Positions 32,828-39,459 of a DNA stretch of 64,000 nt are shown here, in pieces. The notes beneath the pieces are model-generated. The model searched no databases. It was not told the DNA's origin and saw only the letters and a list, made by a program, of their open reading frames with translations. The position numbers and the translations under genes are program-made. This stretch comes from Rhodoplanes sp963840055 (lineage in GTDB: Bacteria; Pseudomonadota; Alphaproteobacteria; Rhizobiales; Xanthobacteraceae), in assembly GCA_963840055.1 (NCBI GenBank), contig CAWIXM010000002.1, positions 18,440-82,439 on the forward strand. Direction: 5' to 3'. Every line of letters starts with the position of its first letter. Position 1 is the first letter of the stretch.

Positions 32828-33259
32828 ATGACCAAGAAGGCTCCAAACCCTATCGACAAGCATGTAGGGAGCCGTGTCCGAATGCGACGCATGATGCTCG
32901 CCATGAGTCAGGAGAAGCTGGGGGACGCGCTCGGTCTCACCTTTCAGCAAGTCCAGAAATACGAGAAAGGCACCAATCGGATCGGCGCGAGCCGGCTGCA
33001 GCAGATCGCTAATATTCTTCAGGTTCCCGTGTCATTCTTTTTCGAGGGCGCGCCCGATCTCGGCGTTGGGCCTCCCGATGGCATGCGCGAAGCGCCTTCG
33101 CCCAGCTATGTTTCCGATTTTCTCGCCACCTCGGACGGCCTCGCCCTGACCAAGGCTTTCATGCGCATTCAAGACACCAAGCTGCGGCGCCGGATCGTCG
33201 ATCTCGTCGAGCACATCGCCGGGAAGACGCCCGACAGCGTGGATAGTCCCGCCGCCTGA
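32828..33259 (+). CDS. XRE-family helix-turn-helix regulator (PhrR-like)
   Basis: A 143-residue protein with a Cro/CI-type helix-turn-helix at about 12-66 (VRMRRMMLAMSQEKLGDALG, then QQVQKYEKGTNRIGASRLQQ) and a short helical C-terminal region (about 95-135). GGAG is seven bases before the ATG. The gene follows lnt, as phrR (a low-pH-induced regulator) follows actA in Sinorhizobium. The same neighbourhood is conserved in many rhizobia, so an envelope or acid-stress role is a fair guess. Confidence 0.88.
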   Translation: MTKKAPNPIDKHVGSRVRMRRMMLAMSQEKLGDALGLTFQQVQKYEKGTNRIGASRLQQIANILQVPVSFFFEGAPDLGVGPPDGMREAPSPSYVSDFLATSDGLALTKAFMRIQDTKLRRRIVDLVEHIAGKTPDSVDSPAA

Positions 33260-33618
33260 TTTGGATCGGCCTGGCCGCCTTCGTCCTGCCAAATTGGCTT
33301 TTCGTGCGCGACGCGATGTGTCGCCGATGCCAGTTTGCCGGAGCAACCCCCATGCGGCAAATCCGGACAATGCCGAGGCGGCGCCAGTCATTGTATTTTC
33401 AGGTGAGGCGGGCCGCTTCGCCGCAGGAAATTGTGATTTCAGTGGAATCAGCAGAGCGAATTGCGTTCCCTTAGGAGCGCGTTTCGCCTTGACGCGCAGT
33501 TCCGTTTTGCCTGCCTCGGCCGGGCCTTGCCCTTGACCCGGCACGGCGACACTGCAAGAAACGCCGGTCGAACGAACGAATGATGGGGCGTTCTGAGTCC
33601 CCTCGGGAGAGTATCAAG
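33260..33618. other. Leader region upstream of metK
   Basis: 359 bases between the HTH regulator and the preferred metK start. I looked for SAM-responsive riboswitch features (SAM-II, SAM/SAH type) and found none that I can defend. Minus-strand open frames here lack any family features. Confidence 0.35.
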
Positions 33619-34812
33619 GTGTCGCGCGCGAGCTTTCTTTTCACCAGCAAGTCGGTATCCGAAGGCCATCCGGACAAGGTGTGCGATCGCATTTCCGATG
33701 AAATCGTCGATGCGTTTTTCGACCAAGCGCCGCGGTTCGGCTGGGATTCTCGCCACGTGCGCGTCGCCTGCGAGACGCTTGCCACGACCAATCGCGTCAT
33801 CATCGCGGGGGAAACCCGCGGGCCATCGGCGCTCACGCGCGACTATCTCGCCCATGTGGCCCGGCTCGCGATCAAAGACATCGGGTACGAGCAGGCCGGC
33901 TTCCACTGGGAAAGGGCGAGCATCGATGTCCATTTGCATGCGCAATCGGCGGACATTGCGCAAGGCGTCGACGCGGCCGGCAACAAAGATGAAGGCGCCG
34001 GCGACCAGGGCATCATGTTCGGCTACGCGTGCCGCGAGACACCCGAATTGATGCCGGCTCCGATCTACTACGCTCATCGCATTCTCAAGCTGATGTCGGA
34101 GGCGCGGCGTTCGGGCGAAACACAGGCGCTCGGGCCCGACGCCAAGAGCCAGGTGACGATCCGCTATGAAGGAGGCAAGCCGGTCGAGGTGACGCAAATC
34201 GTGGTCTCGACGCAGCATCTCGATGAAAATCTGTCCTCGCACGACATCAAGGCGATCATCGAGCCCTATGTGATGCAGGCCCTGCCCTCCGGCTGGATCA
34301 CGAAGAACACGACCTGGCACGTTAATCCGACTGGGAAATTCGTGATCGGCGGTCCAGACGGCGATTGCGGGCTGACCGGACGCAAAATCATCGTCGACAC
34401 TTATGGCGGCGCGGCGCCGCACGGCGGCGGAGCTTTCTCCGGCAAAGACCCGAGCAAGGTCGACCGCTCGGCAGCCTATGCCGCCCGCTACCTCGCCAAG
34501 AACGTCGTCGCCGCCGGGCTCGCCGAGCGCTGCACCATTCAGCTTTCATACGCGATCGGCGTGGCGCGTCCACTCTCCCTCTATGTCGACCTGCACGGGA
34601 CCGGGCAGGTGGCGGAGGCGCGCCTCGAAAAAGCGCTCGGCGAGGTGATGGACCTCTCTCCGCGCGGCATTCGCGAGCACCTCAGCCTCAATCGCCCGAT
34701 CTATGCGCGGACCGCCGCCTATGGCCATTTCGGACGGCCGCCGGACGCCGACGGCGGTTTCTCGTGGGAAAAGACGGACCTTGCGGAGTCAATCCGCTCT
34801 GCGGTGGCCTGA
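33619..34812 (+). CDS. metK: S-adenosylmethionine synthase
   Basis: A 397-residue methionine adenosyltransferase that makes SAM from methionine and ATP. Visible motifs are TSKSVSEGHPDKVCDRISDE (N-terminal), the hexapeptide GAGDQG, and the phosphate-binding GGGAFSGKDPSKVDRSAAY. I prefer the GTG at 33619, which has GGAGAG seven bases upstream and gives the usual start before SFLFTSKSVSEG. The ATG at 33580 adds 13 unconserved residues. It precedes trmB. Confidence 0.95.
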   Translation: MSRASFLFTSKSVSEGHPDKVCDRISDEIVDAFFDQAPRFGWDSRHVRVACETLATTNRVIIAGETRGPSALTRDYLAHVARLAIKDIGYEQAGFHWERASIDVHLHAQSADIAQGVDAAGNKDEGAGDQGIMFGYACRETPELMPAPIYYAHRILKLMSEARRSGETQALGPDAKSQVTIRYEGGKPVEVTQIVVSTQHLDENLSSHDIKAIIEPYVMQALPSGWITKNTTWHVNPTGKFVIGGPDGDCGLTGRKIIVDTYGGAAPHGGGAFSGKDPSKVDRSAAYAARYLAKNVVAAGLAERCTIQLSYAIGVARPLSLYVDLHGTGQVAEARLEKALGEVMDLSPRGIREHLSLNRPIYARTAAYGHFGRPPDADGGFSWEKTDLAESIRSAVA

Positions 34813-34877
34813 GCACGGCGCTGCCGCGTCTACTTTCCGGCGGAGACCTGCGGCGCAGCCGCGAAAGGCGGAGCCAA

Positions 34878-35573
34878 GTGAGCAACGCCGCCGAACACCC
34901 CCGCGCCTTTTACGGCCGGCGCAAGGGCCGCCCCCTGCGCCGTCGGCGCGCTGATCTACTCGAGACTCTGCTGCCGCGGCTTGCGTTGCCCTTGCACCGG
35001 CGACCTCCGAACCCGCTGGGCGCTTTGTTCACGCCGCCGGTCCAATCGGTCTTCCTGGAGATCGGATTCGGCGCGGGCGAACATCTCGCGGCGACCGCCG
35101 CGGCAAATCCCAAAGCGGGCGTCATCGGCTGCGAGCCGTTCATCAACGGCATGGCGCGTGCGCTGAGCCTCATCGCGGAGGCGCAGCTCGCCAATGTGCG
35201 CCTGCATTTCGGCGACGCCGCCGACGTGATCGGCTGGCTTCCCGACGCCGCGCTTGCGCGCGTCGATCTCCTTTATCCCGACCCCTGGCCGAAGCGGCGG
35301 CATTGGAAGCGGCGCTTTATCCAGGACGAGAGCGTCGCGGCCCTCGCCCGCGTACTTGCCGCGGGAGACGAGTTTCGCTTCGCAACCGACTGGCCGGACT
35401 ACGCCGCGTGGACGCTCGAGCGGCTACTGCGCTCGCGGGGCTTCACCTGGACCGCCGAGCGCGCCGACGACTGGCGCTTGCCTTGGCAAGGTTACGTGCG
35501 CACGCGCTACGAGGACAAGGCGGTCCACGCCGGCCGACAGCCCTGCTATCTCGTGTTCCGGCGCACCGGCTAG
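34878..35573 (+). CDS. trmB: tRNA (guanine(46)-N7)-methyltransferase
   Basis: A 231-residue class I SAM methyltransferase that makes m7G46 in tRNA. The SAM site LEIGFGAGEH, the signature LLYPDPWPKRRHWKRRF and the end QGYVRTRYEDKA are characteristic. The start is GTG at 34878 with GGAG five bases upstream; the frame is open far upstream through the metK 3' end without meaning. The TAG stop is supplied by a dispersed repeat element. Confidence 0.94.
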   Translation: MSNAAEHPRAFYGRRKGRPLRRRRADLLETLLPRLALPLHRRPPNPLGALFTPPVQSVFLEIGFGAGEHLAATAAANPKAGVIGCEPFINGMARALSLIAEAQLANVRLHFGDAADVIGWLPDAALARVDLLYPDPWPKRRHWKRRFIQDESVAALARVLAAGDEFRFATDWPDYAAWTLERLLRSRGFTWTAERADDWRLPWQGYVRTRYEDKAVHAGRQPCYLVFRRTG

Positions 35574-35625
35574 AGCATTTTCCGGCGAAGTGGGAACCGG
35601 TTCGCCGCAGAAAATGCGACCACTA
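35571..35625 (-). repeat. Dispersed intergenic repeat, copy 2 (uninterrupted)
   Basis: A 55-bp element whose reverse complement equals the element at 4469-4548 without its 25-bp insert. It contains the core GGGAACCGGTTC and gene-end-like arms (AGCATTTTCC..., ...GAAAATGCG). It begins with the stop codon of trmB and ends six bases before the stop of the convergent isomerase gene. Such bidirectional palindromic elements often sit between convergent genes. Confidence 0.88.
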
Positions 35626-35631
35626 AAAAAA

Positions 35632-36258
35632 CTAACGCTGTTGCGCCGTCCCCGCCTCAACGCGACGCGCCCAGGCAAGCGCTGCTTCCAACCGGTCATT
35701 GCCCCAGAACATCTCGCCGTCGGGGGTCACGAAGCTCGGCGCGCCGAACAGGCCCAATCGTTGCGCCTCCTCGCTCTGCTCCCGCAGCCTCGCCTTGATG
35801 TCGGCGCTTTGGGCCGCAGACAAGACCGGCGCAGGATCGACCCCCAAGCCGGCAAGAAGAGCCGCCAACAGGTCGGGATCATCGATCCGCCGGCCCTCGC
35901 CGAACTCGGCGCGATAGACGGCGCGGCAGAACTCTTCTCCCCAGTGGTCGCCGAGGCCGACAAGCGCCACCCGCGCGGCAGCTAGGCTCATCTGCGGAAA
36001 CGGCTCAGGCCTGCGAAACGGCAGACCTAGCTCGGCGCAGATGCGCTCGAGATCGCGCCACATGTAGCGGCCCTTGGCCGCAAAGAGATTGAACGGCGAC
36101 GTGTCCCAGCCTTGCGCCTTGAAAATCGGTCCGAGCAGGAACGGCCGGAACCGTGCGTCGACGCCCGCTTCCCGCGCCAGCGGCGCGATCCGCATCGCCG
36201 CCGGATAGGAATAGGTCGAAGCAAATTCAAACCAGAAATCGAGATGGGGTCGATGCAT
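35632..36258 (-). CDS. 2-hydroxychromene-2-carboxylate isomerase/DsbA-family protein
   Basis: A 208-residue thioredoxin-fold protein of the kappa-GST/HCCA isomerase type. It starts HLDFWFEFASTYSYPAAMR, where Ser replaces the DsbA CxxC active site, as in HCCA isomerase. GAPSFVTPDGEMFWGNDRL near the end is the family's cis-Pro region and final loop. The start at 36258 fits the family N-terminus; the frame is open to 36315. Known members act in naphthalene catabolism, but many homologues are general glutathione-linked enzymes, so the substrate is open. Confidence 0.87.
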   Translation of the reverse strand: MHRPHLDFWFEFASTYSYPAAMRIAPLAREAGVDARFRPFLLGPIFKAQGWDTSPFNLFAAKGRYMWRDLERICAELGLPFRRPEPFPQMSLAAARVALVGLGDHWGEEFCRAVYRAEFGEGRRIDDPDLLAALLAGLGVDPAPVLSAAQSADIKARLREQSEEAQRLGLFGAPSFVTPDGEMFWGNDRLEAALAWARRVEAGTAQQR

Positions 36259-36300
36259 GTCGATTAACCTCGGCCGCCTCCGGCGGCCTTCCTTTTGCCC

Positions 36301-36328
36301 TTGCGCCGCAGCCATTTATCACTATATT
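36301..36328 (+). promoter_or_regulatory. Candidate promoter of the rimP-nusA-infB operon
   Basis: TTGCGC (36301-36306), a 16-base spacer and TATATT (36323-36328), upstream of the leader hairpin. Assigned by eye. The placement would give a leader of about 115 bases before rimP. Confidence 0.4.
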
Positions 36329-36382
36329 GCAGCTGTCCGAATAGGATGTCTCATAACGGTCGGATGCGCCGAACGGTTGGTG

Positions 36383-36416
36383 AGAGTGGGCCCCGCCCGG
36401 GACCCGCTCTTTTTTG
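36383..36416 (+). terminator. Leader attenuator-type terminator upstream of rimP
   Basis: AGAGTGGG pairs with CCCGCTCT (one G-T pair), and an inner CCC/GGG stem closes the loop; a run of T follows (36410-36415). No plus-strand gene ends close upstream (trmB stops 800 bases away and a minus-strand gene intervenes). So this looks like a terminator inside the leader of the rimP operon, like the premature terminators described upstream of rimP in other proteobacteria. Confidence 0.7.
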
Positions 36417-36449
36417 TTACCCGTACGCGCTGCGGACGGTATCGGAGGC

Positions 36450-37130
36450 ATGACGGAAACGATCGAGACCAACACGTTGGACGAGCCGCGGTTGATCGCC
36501 GAAAGCGGTTTGGCGGCGCGCGTCGCCCATATCGTCGAGCCGGCCTTGGCCGATCTCGGCTATCGGCTCGTGCGCGTGCGCGTCTCCGGCCTCAACGGCT
36601 GCACGGTGCAGATCATGGCGGAGCGGCCGGACGGCACGATGCCGATCGAAGATTGCGAGGTCGCCTCGCGCGCGCTGTCGCCGCTGCTCGACGTCGCCGA
36701 CCCGCTCGATCGCAGTTACCGGCTGGAGATATCCTCCCCCGGCATCGATCGCCCGCTGGTGCGAAGGTCCGACTTCGAGCGCCATATCGGCCGGGAGGTC
36801 AAAGTGGAGATGGCGAACGCCATCGACGGGCGGCGGCGTTTTCGCGGCCTCCTGACCGGAGTGGACGGGCAATCGGCCCGCATCCATATTGAGGGGGCGC
36901 CGGACGAGCAGCGGGAGGCGTCGCTGCCGATCGAGCAGATGCTCGAGGCCAAGCTCGTGCTTACCGACGACCTGATCGCCGAATCGTTGCGGCGCGGAAA
37001 AGCCGAGGAACGCCAAGCGCGCCAGTTGCGGGACGCGCGCCGCAAACATCGGACTTCGTCCCGCAAACCTGTTTATGCCGGGCGGACGCCGACGCAGCAG
37101 CCGGGTCTTTCCCGCCAGGATGGAGATTGA
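36450..37130 (+). CDS. rimP: Ribosome maturation factor RimP
   Basis: A 226-residue protein needed for 30S assembly. The N-terminal domain carries VEPALADLGYRLVRVRVSG, the DCEVASRALSPLLD helix and the signature YRLEISSPGIDRPL. The C-terminal SH3-like domain follows (about 100-175). The last ~45 residues are basic and disordered, longer than in E. coli. The ATG at 36450 has GGAGG unusually close (one base away); the frame opens with a TTG at 36414, inside the terminator T run, which is unlikely to be used. First gene of rimP-nusA-ylxR-infB. Confidence 0.94.
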   Translation: MTETIETNTLDEPRLIAESGLAARVAHIVEPALADLGYRLVRVRVSGLNGCTVQIMAERPDGTMPIEDCEVASRALSPLLDVADPLDRSYRLEISSPGIDRPLVRRSDFERHIGREVKVEMANAIDGRRRFRGLLTGVDGQSARIHIEGAPDEQREASLPIEQMLEAKLVLTDDLIAESLRRGKAEERQARQLRDARRKHRTSSRKPVYAGRTPTQQPGLSRQDGD

Positions 37131-37133
37131 TTC

Positions 37134-38747
37134 ATGGCCGTCGTCAGCGCCAACAAGCTCGAACTGTTGCAGATCGCCGACGCTGTCGCGCGCGAGAAAT
37201 CGATCGACCGCAGCATCGTCATCCATGCAATGGAGGACGCGATCGCCAAGGCGGCGCGCTCGCGCTACGGCAGCGAGACCGAGGTGCACGCGGAGATCGA
37301 TCCGAAGAAGGGCGAGCTGCGGCTGTCGCGGCACATGCTGGTGGTCGAGCAGGTTGAGAACCCGGCCAACCAGATCAGCCTGGAGGCGGCGCGCCACTAT
37401 AATCCGGCGGCGCAGATCGGCGACACCATCGCCGATACTTTGCCGCCGCTGGAATATGGACGCATCGCCGCCCAGTCGGCGAAACAGGTGATCGTGCAGA
37501 AGGTGCGCGAAGCCGAGCGCGACCGCCAATATCAGGAATTCAAGGACCGCATCGGCGACATCGTCAACGGCATCGTCAAACGCGTCGAGTACGGCAATGT
37601 GGTCGTCGATCTCGGCCGCGGCGAGGCGATCGTGCGGCGCGACGAATTGCTGCCGCGCGAAGTGTTCCGCAACGGCGACCGCATCCGCGCCTATATCTAT
37701 GACGTGCGGCGCGAGCCGCGCGGCCCGCAGATTTTCCTCTCGCGCACCCATCCGCAGTTCATGGCGAAGCTGTTCGCCCAGGAGGTGCCGGAAATCTACG
37801 ACGGCATTGTCGAGGTGAAGGCGGTGGCGCGCGATCCCGGCTCGCGCGCCAAGATCGCGGTGATCTCGCGCAACTCCTCGGTCGATCCAGTGGGCGCCTG
37901 CGTCGGCATGCGCGGCTCGCGCGTGCAGGCCGTGGTGAACGAGTTGCAGGGCGAGAAGATCGACATCATTCCGTGGTCGCCCGACATCGCGACATTCGTC
38001 GTCAATGCGCTCGCCCCCGCCGAGGTCGCCAAGGTCGTGCTCGACGAAGAGCGCGAGCGCATCGCGGTCGTGGTGCCGGACCAGCAGCTTTCGCTCGCGA
38101 TCGGCCGGCGCGGCCAGAACGTGCGGCTCGCCTCCCAGCTCACCGGATGGGACATCGACATCCTCACCGAGCAGGAGGAATCCGAGCGTCGCCAGGCCGA
38201 CTTCGAGAAGCGCAGCCACATGTTCATGGACATGCTCAATGTCGACGAGGTGGTCGGCCAGTTGCTCGCTTCAGAAGGGTTTTCCTCTGTCGAAGAGCTC
38301 GCGGTCGTCGATCTGAAGGAGATCGCGGGGATCGAGGGCTTCGACGAGGAGACGGCGCAGGAGCTGCAAGCGCGCGCCCACGATTATCTCGCGCGCATCG
38401 ATGCGGAGTACGACGCAAGACGCAAGGAGCTGGGCGTCGCCGACGAACTGAGCGACATTCCTGGGGTTACGCCGCGGATGCTCGTCGCCTTCGGCGAAAA
38501 CGGGATCAAGACGGTCGAGGACCTCGCCGGCTGCGCTACCGACGACCTGAGCGGTTGGACCGAGCGCAAGGATGGCGAAGCCACGCGCGTGGCCGGAATT
38601 CTCGACGGCTTCGAGCTGACGCGGGAGGAATGCGAGGCGATGATCATGCGCGCGCGCGTTAACGCCGGCTGGATCACCGAGGCGGATCTCGCGCCGCCGC
38701 CCGCGGCGGGCGAAGACGATGTGGCCGCGGCTGCGCCCGAGGCATGA
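37134..38747 (+). CDS. nusA: Transcription termination/antitermination factor NusA
   Basis: A 537-residue NusA. The N-terminal RNA-polymerase-binding domain (about 1-130) is followed by the S1 domain (about 135-200, GIVKRVEYGNVVVDLGRGEA), two KH domains (GACVGMRGSRVQAVVNEL and LAIGRRGQNVRLASQL) and C-terminal helix-hairpin-helix repeats (LSDIPGVTPRMLVAFGENGI). It starts three bases after the rimP stop with a GGAG site, so it is in the same operon. Confidence 0.97.
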   Translation: MAVVSANKLELLQIADAVAREKSIDRSIVIHAMEDAIAKAARSRYGSETEVHAEIDPKKGELRLSRHMLVVEQVENPANQISLEAARHYNPAAQIGDTIADTLPPLEYGRIAAQSAKQVIVQKVREAERDRQYQEFKDRIGDIVNGIVKRVEYGNVVVDLGRGEAIVRRDELLPREVFRNGDRIRAYIYDVRREPRGPQIFLSRTHPQFMAKLFAQEVPEIYDGIVEVKAVARDPGSRAKIAVISRNSSVDPVGACVGMRGSRVQAVVNELQGEKIDIIPWSPDIATFVVNALAPAEVAKVVLDEERERIAVVVPDQQLSLAIGRRGQNVRLASQLTGWDIDILTEQEESERRQADFEKRSHMFMDMLNVDEVVGQLLASEGFSSVEELAVVDLKEIAGIEGFDEETAQELQARAHDYLARIDAEYDARRKELGVADELSDIPGVTPRMLVAFGENGIKTVEDLAGCATDDLSGWTERKDGEATRVAGILDGFELTREECEAMIMRARVNAGWITEADLAPPPAAGEDDVAAAAPEA

Positions 38748-38769
38748 CGAACGGAAAGGTAGCCGGCAG

Positions 38770-39459
38770 GTGCTTGCGCGGATCGACCAGGACATACTCG
38801 ATTCCGGACCGCGACGGTCCGCCTCGCGGGAGCGATTCTGCGTGGCGACGCGCACGGTTCGGCCTTTGTCCGAGCTGATCCGCTTCGTCGCCGCGCCAGA
38901 CGGCCGCGTCGTGCCCGATCTCAAGCGAACGCTGCCGGGGCGCGGCGCCTGGGTGACCGCCAAGCGCGACGTGCTGGCGCAGGCTGCGCGGCGCGGCGCG
39001 TTGCAGCGCGCCCTGGGGGGACGGGCGACCGTGCCGGCCGATCTCCCCGCCATCACGGAACGGCTGTTGGAGAAGGCGGTGCTCGACGCGCTCGCCATTG
39101 CCCACAAAGCCGGGCAGGTGGCGGCGGGCTACGCCAAAGTCACCGACGCGCTGGCGTCGGGCGCGGTGGTCGCGCTGATCCATGCGCGCGAGGCGGCTGC
39201 CGACGGCGTGCGCAAGATCGCTGCGGCAGCGCAACGCCGGGCGGAGGCGGCGTCGATCGCCACCATCGAAACATTCGCTTCGGCGGAATTGGATTTGGCA
39301 CTGGCCCGCCCAAATGTGATACATGCAGCGCTCTTGTCCGGACACGCAAGCGCGGTGGTCCTGGAACGTTGGCGCAGCCTTGACCGGTTCCGCAACGACA
39401 GCGTCGACGAAAGGGGCGGTGAAGAGGCGAGGACCACAAACCCCGCACTAGGATTGTAA
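38770..39459 (+). CDS. YlxR (DUF448) and L7Ae-like RNA-binding fusion protein
   Basis: A 229-residue protein with an N-terminal YlxR domain (about 15-85: RFCVATRTVRPLSELIRFV and LPGRGAWV, with the R-x-C motif) and a C-terminal L7Ae/S6K-like domain (about 95-185: DALAIAHKAGQVAAGYAKV). This two-domain form is usual between nusA and infB in alphaproteobacteria. The GTG at 38770 with AAAGG upstream avoids overlap with nusA; an ATG at 38719 inside nusA is the alternative. The stop overlaps the infB start (TAATG). Confidence 0.88.
   Translation: MLARIDQDILDSGPRRSASRERFCVATRTVRPLSELIRFVAAPDGRVVPDLKRTLPGRGAWVTAKRDVLAQAARRGALQRALGGRATVPADLPAITERLLEKAVLDALAIAHKAGQVAAGYAKVTDALASGAVVALIHAREAAADGVRKIAAAAQRRAEAASIATIETFASAELDLALARPNVIHAALLSGHASAVVLERWRSLDRFRNDSVDERGGEEARTTNPALGL

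Noticed and set aside
33260..33618. SAM-type riboswitch upstream of metK
   Set aside because: Considered because SAM-responsive elements control metK in some alphaproteobacteria, but no consensus core or pseudoknot could be recognised. A covariance-model search would decide.
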